A stretch of DNA of 64,000 nt, taken from the NCBI RefSeq assembly GCF_007971385.1, contig NZ_CP042434.1:1674001-1738000 (forward strand), given 5' to 3'. Below are positions 45,951-53,708 of this stretch, in pieces (the stretch's first letter is position 1; every line of letters begins with the position of its first letter). Below the pieces are notes generated by a model. It had not been told where the DNA came from, did no database searches, and saw nothing but the letters and a program-made list of their open reading frames with translations. Made by a program: the position numbers and the translations under genes. This DNA is from Arachidicoccus ginsenosidivorans. GTDB taxonomy: Bacteria; Bacteroidota; Bacteroidia; Chitinophagales; Chitinophagaceae.

Positions 45951-46532
45951 CTACTTATTGTTAGCAGTCTTTGCCTGTTTATCCGTCTGTTTATACGCCT
46001 GCTTATCTGCCTTATTCCATAAGGTAATGACGGCTTTCGCAGAAGAGACCAGACCAGCGTGTGTCTGACCGGTAAAATAATAGTCAATAATGGCTTTGAC
46101 TTCGCTTCTGATATCAGGCAATGCGAGGCCGATTTGTCCCAGAATATGCATCGCAAAAGCCCTGATAGCGATGGCTTGCTTTGGATCCTCCACAAAATTG
46201 AAACAATGATAGGCTAGCCGGTCATAAAAAGCAGGTTGAAGCCGGCTATCCCTTAAAATCCGAAGGGTATTACGCAGTAACCCATCAGGTGGGTTTTCTC
46301 TATCCAATAAGGCTACCAAATCTTTTTGGCAATTGATTGTCCAGCCTGGCCGTAATTTTGCAGCCAGACTAAAGCACCAGGCGGCCCTCTTACAGCACAG
46401 CACATTTTGCGAAGACATCAAAGCAAGTAATTGTCCAAAGGCGCTTTGGGACTGAGCAGCCGACGTGGCAATCCTTTCTGCCGCCTCTTTTTGTAAATGT
46501 ACCGGACCGAGTATGGCTTTTGAAAAATCCAT
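45951..46532 (-). CDS. HEAT-repeat-like protein of unknown function, 193 aa
   Basis: Cytoplasmic, almost all-helical protein. Residues 1-170 read like degenerate HEAT/armadillo repeats (RAAWCFSLAAKLRPGW, then LLRNTLRILRD, then AIRAFAMHILGQIGLALPD, then VKAIIDYYF), suggesting a protein-protein binding scaffold. The C-terminus is a short Lys/Gln/Asp-rich tail made of four-residue repeats (see the 12-bp repeat). Not recognised as a named family. It sits between the convergent EEP gene and cutC, with 81 bp to cutC in the same direction. Confidence 0.7.
   Translation of the reverse strand: MDFSKAILGPVHLQKEAAERIATSAAQSQSAFGQLLALMSSQNVLCCKRAAWCFSLAAKLRPGWTINCQKDLVALLDRENPPDGLLRNTLRILRDSRLQPAFYDRLAYHCFNFVEDPKQAIAIRAFAMHILGQIGLALPDIRSEVKAIIDYYFTGQTHAGLVSSAKAVITLWNKADKQAYKQTDKQAKTANNK
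45975..46010. repeat. Three 12-bp tandem repeats
   Basis: Units CTGTTTATCCGT, CTGTTTATACGC and CTGCTTATCTGC lie head to tail. They encode the KQAD/KQAY/KQTD-like repeats at the C-terminus of the HEAT-like protein. Confidence 0.75.
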
Positions 46533-46613
46533 TTCTGCTATTTTTTTGGTATTGAAATCTTAACAAACCGCTACAAAATACTGCACATTTGCTATTGATT
46601 GATTTCGAATCCA

Positions 46614-47337
46614 TTACTTTGAGATCAGCGCCTTCATGGCCTTAATCTCAGCAGTGTCTACGCCCCAAGTGTCTAGTGATTCATTCATGGAGTGTACTGT
46701 ATAATCCATTTTTGATGGAACTAACTGGCGGGCACTGGAATGCAATTCAACTGCACCGGCTTCCATAAGCATAGGAATCGTCGCACTGCGCACACCGCTT
46801 CCGGGCAATATGATTATCTCTTTTTTTGCAACGGTAATCAACTTTTGTATAAGACCAATCCCTTCACTGACATTTGGATGCTGACCACTGGTCAGTATCC
46901 TGGAAATACCACATTCAATGAGTGCCTGCATCGCTACCAGGGATCTTTTGCACGGTCAAATGCTCGATGAAAGGTAATTTCCATCGGATAGGCCAGCTCC
47001 ACCAGTTGAGCGGTCCGTCCCACACTAATAGAGCCGTCCTGATTCAATAAACCAAGCACAGCCCCAGGAAATCCCAGTTCCTTACAAAGCAATAAGTCCC
47101 TTTTAATCACCTCATAACTTTCATCTCCATAAAGGAAGTCTCCCCTCTGGGCCGGATAATAGGAAAAACGGGAATAGCGATCTTTTCAGCGGCCAACCGA
47201 AGTGTACCATAAGATGGGGTTGTGCCCCCTTCTAAAGGGTTTTCGCAAAGTTCCAATCTGTCAGCGCCTGCCTTTTGAGCTTGCAGGGCTGCACTAATAT
47301 TAAAAACAGCAATTTCTAGTAACATAATTCTACGCAA
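46614..47337 (-). pseudogene. cutC: Copper homeostasis protein CutC, frame interrupted twice
   Basis: TIM-barrel protein of the CutC family, linked to copper tolerance though its enzymatic role is unsettled. The N-terminus (MLLEIAVFNISAALQAQKAGADRLELCENPLEGGTTPS) ends falsely after RPRGETSF. A middle part in the next frame reads GGDFLYGDESYEVIKRD, then GAVLGLLNQDGSISV, then PMEITFHRAFDRAKDP. The C-terminus in a third register has MQALIECGISRILTSGQ, IILPGSGVRSATIP and ELHSSARQ. Adding a base to the CCCC run at 47142-47145 and to the GGG run at 46940-46942 restores a single family-length protein. ATG choices are 47337 or, better, MLLEIAVFN four codons later. Confidence 0.9.
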
Positions 47338-47518
47338 TTATTAAAACACATAAAAATCTACTCAGCAAGTTACAAAACATTGTGACGCCAAAAGTAATCA
47401 ATCATCCGTCCATAAGAATTGTCTTGGAACTTTCAGCAATTCTGCTTTGAATCCCATCTGCGATCAAACACTGTTTTCTTTCTTTTTCAATCAGCCGCTT
47501 AACGTTAAAATAAAATTA

Positions 47519-47914
47519 TTACGCTTGATCATCTAGTTCTTCCCAGGATATTCCATAGGGAGCGCCGCCACTAGTATAACCGACAATATAGGCAAAGTTA
47601 GCATCCGTCCAGCTTTCTTCCATAATGTCACTTTCTGCTTTCTTTTGTCTTTTTTGTTCAATCCGGTTTGAAAGGGACCGGGCCACCGCCTCTTCATAGT
47701 TCGCCGATATTTCAATGCCAAGCATACGAAGTTCTTTAATACTGCAAAGCAGATCCGTGTTAAACTTTTTGCTATAGGCATGCACCAATTGGCTACCCGT
47801 ATAATCAATCGTCAATAACCACAACGGGGCAATTTGCAATCTTTGTAGCCGCTTTTGCGGCCTTTTGATCTTGGATTTATTCCTTTTCCTGTTCTTTTTG
47901 CGATTATTTTTCAT
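47519..47914 (-). CDS. Conserved small basic protein of unknown function, 131 aa
   Basis: The N-terminal 25 residues are strongly basic (MKNNRKKNRKRNKSKIKRPQ). The central part is mixed, and the C-terminus carries FAYIVGYTSGGAPYGISWEELD, a segment I have seen in hypothetical Bacteroidota proteins. Possibly nucleic-acid binding because of the basic tail, but that is inference. It lies downstream of rplL beyond a terminator, in the position where rpoB would normally be. Confidence 0.7.
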   Translation of the reverse strand: MKNNRKKNRKRNKSKIKRPQKRLQRLQIAPLWLLTIDYTGSQLVHAYSKKFNTDLLCSIKELRMLGIEISANYEEAVARSLSNRIEQKRQKKAESDIMEESWTDANFAYIVGYTSGGAPYGISWEELDDQA

Positions 47915-48010
47915 ATCTGTATACTAAGCTACGATTAATCTGGATAAACTTTCAGCCGCATTTAAATTAAAGTCCCTCCTCTTATTAAAAGTTTCCGCCA
48001 CAGTCAAACA

Positions 48011-48049
48011 AAAACCCGCTACAGATCAAAATTATCCGTAACGGGTTTT
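48011..48049 (-). terminator. Rho-independent terminator after rplL
   Basis: The arms AAAACCCGCTAC (48011-48022) and GTAACGGGTTTT (48038-48049) pair with one mismatch around a 15-nt loop. On the minus strand the T-tract TTTTTG follows. It closes the rplKAJL cluster. Confidence 0.75.
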
Positions 48050-48085
48050 ATAGAATATTCCTGGAAGCCCTAATGGGCGTGGGGA

Positions 48086-48457
48086 TTATTTTACTTCTAC
48101 TTCAGCTCCAGCGTCTTTCAGTTTAGCTGCAACTTCGTCAGCTTCAGCTTTAGAAACGCCTTCTTTGATTGCTTTTGGAGCACCATCAACCATTTCTTTT
48201 GCTTCTTTCAGACCTAAGCCAGTGATTTCTTTAACCACTTTAACAACGCCTAATTTGCTAGCACCACCGCTAATCAAAACTACGTCGAATGCTGTTTTTT
48301 CTTCAGCTGCAGCTTCACCTGCACCACCACCAGAAACAACAACTGCTGCTGCAGCTGGTTCGATACCATATTCAGTTTTCAGGAAATCGGCTAATTCCTG
48401 TACTTCTTTTACTGTTAAGCCTACTAACTGCTCGGCTAATGCTTTTACTTCTGCCAT
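48086..48457 (-). CDS. rplL: 50S ribosomal protein L7/L12, 123 aa
   Basis: Stalk protein that recruits translation factors. The N-terminal dimerisation helix is [20 protein letters not shown] flexible Ala/Gly hinge follows ([20 protein letters not shown]), then the C-terminal domain [36 protein letters not shown]. The ATG at 48457 gives the standard start; an upstream in-frame ATG at 48484 would add nine residues. Fourth gene of the cluster; a hairpin lies in the gap to rplJ. Confidence 0.97.
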   Translation of the reverse strand: MAEVKALAEQLVGLTVKEVQELADFLKTEYGIEPAAAAVVVSGGGAGEAAAEEKTAFDVVLISGGASKLGVVKVVKEITGLGLKEAKEMVDGAPKAIKEGVSKAEADEVAAKLKDAGAEVEVK

Positions 48458-48575
48458 TTTGTTTTCAATTTTTTCCGCTTTCATTGCCTTTAAGCGCTCC
48501 AGCGGAGGGTTTTAAAAAAATTATTAAATACTTGGAGTGCACTTTAATTATAAAAATACCCCCCAAAAAGTTTAG

Positions 48576-48604
48576 AGATTGTGCAACTAGCGCTAACACA
48601 ATCT
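48576..48604 (-). other. Hairpin in the rplJ-rplL intergenic region
   Basis: AGATTGTG (48576-48583) pairs with CACAATCT (48597-48604), 8 bp with a 13-nt loop. On the minus strand CTAAACTTTTT follows. It may be a weak terminator, processing site or attenuator controlling the L10:L12 ratio, which must be high for L12. Confidence 0.45.
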
Positions 48605-48616
48605 GAGAAATTTAAA

Positions 48617-49197
48617 TTATTCAGCTGCAGGTGCTTCTGGAGCTGCAGGCGCTTCTGGAGCTGCTGCTTCAGCTGGCTCGGCCGCGGCTTCTTCCGTTGC
48701 TGCTTCTGCTTTGTTTTCCTGATTTTGCAAGGCCGCAACCACGCGTTGAATAGGTGCCTGCAGTAAGCCAATAACTTCGCCGATAAGTTCTTCGCGTGTT
48801 TTGATCTTAGTGAGTGCATCCAGATTCTTATCGCCGCTGTAAATTTCACCATTGATGAAAGCTGCCTTCAGCTCAGGTTTTTCTTTCTTGCCTTCTTTAC
48901 GGAAACTGCTGATAATAACAGCTGGTTCTTTAGGGTTCTCAGAGAACATCAGCGCTGTTACATTATTCAGTGATTCGTAAACACCTGAATATTTTTCTGC
49001 ATCAATAGCTTCCAGTGCCTTTTTAATCAGCGTATTCTTAGCTACTTTCATTTCAACATTCTTGTTGAAACAAGCGCGGCGTAAGGTACCGATTTGTGCT
49101 ACGGTTAAAGATTCCGTATTGGTTACATAGAAGTTATTATATTGACTGAACTTTTCTTTTAAAAGCTCAATTACTTCATTTTTTGATCTTTGGTCAT
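48617..49197 (-). pseudogene. rplJ: 50S ribosomal protein L10, frame interrupted near the start
   Basis: Base of the L7/L12 stalk. The long frame shows MKVAKNTLIKKALEAID, PAVIISSFRKE and an Ala/Glu/Pro-rich C-terminus, but begins about 49 residues late. Upstream, ATG at 49197 reads MTKDQK and then hits a stop; after one added base in the TTTTTT run at 49179-49184 it reads MTKDQKNEVIELLKEKFSQY, then NFYVTNTESLTVAQIG and RRACFNKNVEMKVAKN, the normal L10 N-terminus. Because L10 is essential, the break is almost certainly an indel error in the assembly. The C-terminal acidic Ala-rich extension is longer than in E. coli. Confidence 0.93.
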
Positions 49198-49241
49198 TTT
49201 CAAAAATTTTTGATGTTTGTAAACTAATCTTGATTACAGAA

Positions 49242-49934
49242 TTAGTTTTGAACAGATTTAGTATCTACTGCGATGCCAGGTCCCATAGTGGCAGCCAGGC
49301 TGACACCTTTAACGTACGTACCTTTAGCTGCAGTTGGCTTCAATTTGAGCAGGGCATTGATCAATTCCTGTCCGTTTTGAGCGATTTATCTGCAGTGAAA
49401 GAAACACGACCAATGGAAGCGTGTACGATACCAGCTTTATCTACTTTAAAGGCAATTTTACCGCCTTTAACGTCATTTACAGCAGCTGCAACATCATTGG
49501 TTACGGTACCGGTTTTAGGGTTTGGCATCAGGTTACGAGGACCTAAGATCTTACCTAAACGACCGATTTTAGGCATTACGGAAGGCGTAGCGATGATTAC
49601 ATCAACATCTGTCCAACCGCCATCAATTTTTGGATATATTCATCCAGACCAACAAAGTCAGCACCGGCTTCAGTAGCAGCTGCTTCTTTATCAGGCGTAC
49701 AAAGTACCAGCACGCGTTTTGTTTTACCAGTTCCGTGTGGAAGGGTTACAGTACCACGAACCTGCTGGTCTGCTTTTTGGGATCCACACCCAGACGGATG
49801 TGTAGATCCACTGAACTATCGAATTTTGTAGTATTGGTTTCTTTAACCAATGCAGAAGCTTCTGTCAGTGAATAGAACTTATTGCTATCGACTTTCGCTT
49901 CCGCTACTTTTCTTTTTTTAGTAATTTTTGCCAT
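49242..49934 (-). pseudogene. rplA: 50S ribosomal protein L1, frame interrupted three times
   Basis: Component of the L1 stalk. The pieces are [16 protein letters not shown]...[14 protein letters not shown], then [20 protein letters not shown], then [79 protein letters not shown], and finally [19 protein letters not shown] to a TAA at 49242-49244. Three single-base losses in T-runs (49774-49778, 49627-49631 and 49375-49378) account for all breaks. Three independent disruptions in an essential, otherwise perfectly conserved gene cannot be biological in a living lineage; this is the best proof of assembly indels here. Confidence 0.95.
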
Positions 49935-49959
49935 TACAAATGAGTTTTAAGGATAAGAA

Positions 49960-50403
49960 TTAATTTTCCCACGGAGCGGTACCTTCAATAGTAAGACCCA
50001 TGCTACGTGCAGTGCCGGCAACCATTTTCATGGCGCTTTCAACGGTGAAACAGTTCAGGTCAGGCATCTTGTCCTGTGCGATGGCCTCAACTTGCTCCCA
50101 AGTCACTTTTCCAACTTTGTTACGATTGCTTTCCTTAGAACCCTTTTTGATTTTGGCTGCTTCCATTAATTGGATAGAAGCGGGTGCTGTTTTGATGACA
50201 AAGTCAAAAGACTTATCAGAATAAACAGTAATTAATACCGGAAGCACTTTTCCGGGCTTGTCCTGTGTTCTTGCATTGAACTGCTTACAGAACTCCATAA
50301 TGTTCACACCTTTAGAACCCAGAGCAGGTCCTACCGGAGGCGCAGGATTGGCTTGTCCGCCTTTAACCTGCAACTTTACGAAACCAGAGATTTCTTTTGC
50401 CAT
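49960..50403 (-). CDS. rplK: 50S ribosomal protein L11, 147 aa
   Basis: Ribosomal protein of the GTPase-associated centre. Family marks: [20 protein letters not shown] near residue 11, [14 protein letters not shown], and the C-terminal domain [21 protein letters not shown]. The start is an ATG at 50403 with a promoter -7 box about 86 bp upstream, and the frame is intact. First gene of the cluster. The secE-nusG genes that usually precede it are absent; a divergent thioesterase gene lies there instead. Confidence 0.97.
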   Translation of the reverse strand: MAKEISGFVKLQVKGGQANPAPPVGPALGSKGVNIMEFCKQFNARTQDKPGKVLPVLITVYSDKSFDFVIKTAPASIQLMEAAKIKKGSKESNRNKVGKVTWEQVEAIAQDKMPDLNCFTVESAMKMVAGTARSMGLTIEGTAPWEN

Positions 50404-50488
50404 TTTAATACTTTTTTTGGTGATAACGTCCTCGCAAAATGCTTAGACTCCCAATATGCCATTCTCAAAAAAGAACTATTTGGGGCTG

Positions 50489-50496
50489 CAAAGGTA
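50489..50496 (-). promoter_or_regulatory. Putative rplK promoter -7 box (TACCTTTG)
   Basis: The minus strand has TACCTTTG, identical to the -7 box of the rimP operon. The leader to the rplK start is about 85 nt. No clear -33 TTTG was found. Confidence 0.6.
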
Positions 50497-50645
50497 AAAT
50501 AAAATTTGTGATATTGTATAAAAACTCCCTAAAATTCCATTAAACTGCAGTTTTTGAGGCAATTATGGCTTATAAATACCTGATTTTAGGCAAAAAACGC
50601 CAGAAATCAGGCAACAAAAGTAAGGACTTTGCCTTTAGATTGTTG

Positions 50646-50653
50646 TAATTTTG
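50646..50653 (+). promoter_or_regulatory. Putative -7 box of the thioesterase gene (TAATTTTG)
   Basis: TAATTTTG matches the consensus and lies 42 bp upstream of the ATG at 50695; a TTTG at 50628 is only 14 nt away. Confidence 0.5.
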
Positions 50654-50694
50654 CACCTGAAAACAATCAAACGTCAATTTTTGAAGGCAAAAAA

Positions 50695-51087
50695 ATGAAT
50701 TTTTATACCAGAAAACTGATCAAACCAGGTGATTTAAATTCCAATAATACCCTTTTTGGAGGCACCTTATTAAAGTGGATCGACGAAGAAGCGGCTATTT
50801 ACGCTATTATTCAGCTAGGAACCGGCAATTGTGTGACAAAATTTATGTCCGAAATCGACTTTGTGCGGTCTCCGCGTCAGGGCGATATCATAGAATTGGG
50901 CATTAAAGCCATCAAATTTGGCACCACTTCCCTTACCCTTGCCTGCCAGGTCCGCAATAAAATAGACCATTCTATCATACTGACCATAGATAAAATCGTT
51001 TTTGTCACCGTGGACGCTTCCGGCAAACCGGTACCTCACGGTAAAACAGCAATTACTTATACAGATCCAAGATTAAAAGAAGAATAA
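50695..51087 (+). CDS. Acyl-CoA thioesterase, hotdog fold (YciA/BACH-like), 130 aa
   Basis: Cytosolic hotdog-fold thioesterase hydrolysing acyl-CoA to free acid and CoA. Signature segments: LIKPGDLNSNNTLFGGTLLKWIDEEAA (catalytic Asn/Asp region), KFMSEIDFVRSPRQGDIIEL, and TIDKIVFVTVDASGKPVPHGK. The start is set at the ATG at 50695 (MNFYTRKLI), because the longer in-frame start at 50629 overlaps the promoter box. Substrate chain length is unknown. Divergent from rplK. Confidence 0.88.
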   Translation: MNFYTRKLIKPGDLNSNNTLFGGTLLKWIDEEAAIYAIIQLGTGNCVTKFMSEIDFVRSPRQGDIIELGIKAIKFGTTSLTLACQVRNKIDHSIILTIDKIVFVTVDASGKPVPHGKTAITYTDPRLKEE

Positions 51088-51148
51088 AAGTTGATCTAAT
51101 TCGATTCTGTGGCAATATCAGATACAACAAATCACCGTATCTTTACCT

Positions 51149-51156
51149 TATATTTG
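51149..51156 (+). promoter_or_regulatory. Putative -7 box of the hydrolase gene (TATATTTG)
   Basis: TATATTTG matches TAnnTTTG, 124 bp before the ATG. The leader also has a 7-bp hairpin, CCTGTCG/CGACAGG (51210-51216 and 51228-51234). Confidence 0.45.
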
Positions 51157-51279
51157 CAAGACACTTTTAAAAAAATGGTTAGATAAAAGCAATTATTGAA
51201 ACAGTACGACCTGTCGTTAACCAATAGCGACAGGCGGCTTTGTATTGTCAATTGCTTAATTATTCAAAATAATCTAATC

Positions 51280-52163
51280 ATGGATTTACATGCTTCCTTG
51301 CCTTTACACAAAGGCTATTACAAATATAAATCAGGACATATCTATTATGAAATAAAGGGCAAAGGTGCCCCCTTATTGCTCATACCCGGCGGGTCTGGCG
51401 ACTGCTGGTGGTTACATAAAATCGCAGATGCGTTATCAGGTAACTTTCAGGTCATTTCTTATGACTTGTATGGCAAAGCCCGCAGTATAACTCATACGCC
51501 TTCTAATATCGATATTAATCAATTCGCAAAGGATGCCATCAATCTGGTTACGGCCCTGGGGCTGGAAAAAGTCTATATCGTCGGTGTGAGCAGCGGAGCG
51601 GTTATCGCCCTGGATATCGCCGAAAAATATCCGGCGTATGTTAAGGAGATGATTGTCTTCGAACCACCACTCATCTGTATTCATCCCCGATTTGACGCTT
51701 TGTCAAAACACTTTGCAAAAGTCTATCTGACAGCCTTAAAATGGGGTGAGTCCATAGCCGGACTTCGATTTGCACTGGGAACGGGATTGCCCATCGCGCC
51801 CATACTGCGCAGCGGGTCCGCCTACAAGGATCATCTGAAAATTGTACCGATACCCGTATGAGACCTGATATTGGCCGGGAATTTCTGGAAACCGTGTTAC
51901 TTGTTAATTATCGACCTGATTTTGAGAAAATAAGGAACAATCAAGTTTTAATATATACAGGTGCGGCCACGGCATCCGTTAAAAAAAGACGGTTTTATGC
52001 GGAAAATGCCCAAATAATAGCTGCGGAGCTGGCCTGTGAGGAAATTCTTTTCCCGGGCCATCATTTTTCATTCTTTCATTTTGCCGAGCAATGCGCAGAT
52101 GTAATCTGCAGCACCTTTGTTACAAACATATTATCCGGGCAATCAATAAAACAGGGTAGTTGA
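51280..52163 (+). pseudogene. Alpha/beta-hydrolase family protein, frame interrupted
   Basis: Alpha/beta hydrolase. The oxyanion-hole segment is LLLIPGGSGDCWW near residue 34 and the nucleophile elbow GVSSGA has Ser104; the C-terminal FPGHHFSFF carries the likely catalytic His. The frame stops after IVPIPV at 51861 and resumes in another frame with MRPDIGREFLETVLLVNYR. A CCC run at 51853-51855 needs one more C to give a continuous protein of about 294 residues. The ATG at 51280 is preferred over an in-frame ATG upstream that lies in the leader. Substrate unknown. Confidence 0.82.
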
Positions 52164-52352
52164 ATACTGGTTGCAATTAAATGGAAAATGACCTAAGCGG
52201 AACAGGGGCAGCAGCGAATTTTTCGCTGCCGCCCTTATCTCAATTGTCTCCCAGTTGCACCACACTTGAATCTCATTTACATTTATTATTTACGGCACAG
52301 ACTAGTCAGTATCCATCGGAGCTAAAGAGAAGTTTTACCGCCCTCAGGCAAT

Positions 52353-53478
52353 TTATTTAACTGGAACAAACAAGGCATGCTGGCTCCCAGTCTGAAAATC
52401 CCGCCATACTTTGCCCAAAGTGCTATCCATACTGGCACCGGTGAGACCCGTATATGGGTATAACCCATTGACAATTTCCCGGCAAATGATCACCTGCCTT
52501 TGCGCTGCACGAGATACAACAAGCGAATGTCTTTGATAGGTTTTATGGTTGCCGAATATGGGGTTTGACATATGGCTGGCAATAAAATCCTCCAAATATT
52601 GTACTTTCTGAATAAGACGGGTTCTTGCAGCTTGCCAATTTTGCCAATATTCTTCCCATAAAGCCTCCGGTCTCTGCATCTTGATCGTTGGCTGCCAGGC
52701 ATTTTGTCTACCTGCAACTGCCTTTCCTTTTTTGTTATCCCATAATGCCTTTACTTCCTCCATAAACCTTAAGGCCATCCCCGATAGATTGGCGGCTATA
52801 GTGGCCATTGCAAGGGCTCCGAAGGGCAACCGATAAAGCGGCGCATTTATGACCGCCTTATCCGGATCTATCTGAAAAAACCTTTCAGCCGGAAAGCTTC
52901 TCCTTTTAACCATAAAAGACTCACTGGCTGAAGCCCTGAGCCCAATAGAGTGCCAGCTTTTGATAACTGTCACTTCTGAAGGCAATAGAAACAAAGGCCG
53001 AATGCTGTTTGTTGCTTCTAAAAAGACATTGGCTGTAAAAATAGTCGCATGTGGGGCTCCTGTGGCATAAGCCCACTGACCGGATAAAACACCCCTCCCT
53101 TTTTATTGATTTTGGCCGTTCCTCCAACTGCTCCACTTCCTGCAAGACAAGCCTTTTTGGGTTTAAAAATAGTACGGGCAATGGCCGGATCGATATAGCC
53201 TGCAAACCAACCAGCTCCGCTACACAAGGTAAACACCCAGCCGGCGCTGCCTTCAGCCCAGCCAATCGCCTCTTCAAAACGCACAATTTCTCTTAAAGAC
53301 CACGCTAATCCGCCATATACCTTAGGCACAAGGCCTTAAACCAACGCTGATCATAAAACAATTCTAGCTGTTTTGCAGTTAACCTGCCCAGTAATTCAGC
53401 CTTAGGCGCTTCGGCCCTAAGCGTTTCAATCCAGGATGGTTGCAATAAATGAGAAGGATGTGGTGCTGGTTCCACCAT
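52353..53478 (-). pseudogene. Acyl-CoA dehydrogenase-family protein, frame interrupted twice
   Basis: Flavoprotein of the acyl-CoA dehydrogenase superfamily. The pieces are MVEPAPHPSHLLQPSWIE...LFYDQRWFKAL, then PKVYGGLAWSLREIVRFEEAIGWAEGSAGW (the dehydrogenase N-domain pattern), then SGQWAYATGAPHATIFTANVF, and the C-terminal helical domain TVIKSWHSIGLRASAS to SQHALFVPVK. Two lost bases, near 53330 and in the AAAA run at 53096-53099, explain the breaks. The length of about 375 residues is near normal. Sequence resembles the monooxygenase-like branch (HpaB/DszC type) more than fatty-acid dehydrogenases, so the substrate is uncertain. Confidence 0.83.
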
Positions 53479-53497
53479 AATATTATTATTTTTTTAA

Positions 53498-53517
53498 ATT
53501 ATTATTATTATTATTTA
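53498..53517. repeat. ATT trinucleotide microsatellite
   Basis: About six ATT/TTA units, 20-39 bp upstream of the start codon of the acyl-CoA dehydrogenase-like gene, followed by a poly-T stretch nearer the gene. Length changes here could alter promoter spacing. Confidence 0.6.
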
Positions 53518-53708
53518 ATCCAGACATAAATTTCAGCAGTAAAGTTACTGCCTGTTGCTCAAAATGAGCTCAACCGTTGAAAATTAACAGCTAAAACGGT
53601 CATTTTATAGGACTACCGGATCCAACTACCTCAATAATTGAATATCACAAGGATATTTTGGCACCCATATGCATTTTTGAATTAGCCCCTATTTTTAATC
53701 GACCTTGT

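Noticed and set aside
49198..49241. An L10-type leader RNA upstream of rplJ
   Set aside because: The rplA-rplJ gap is only about 44 nt, too short for the usual L10 leader fold.
49230..49676. A plus-strand frame of 148 codons across rplA
   Set aside because: Antisense to L1, open only because the gene is conserved on the other strand.
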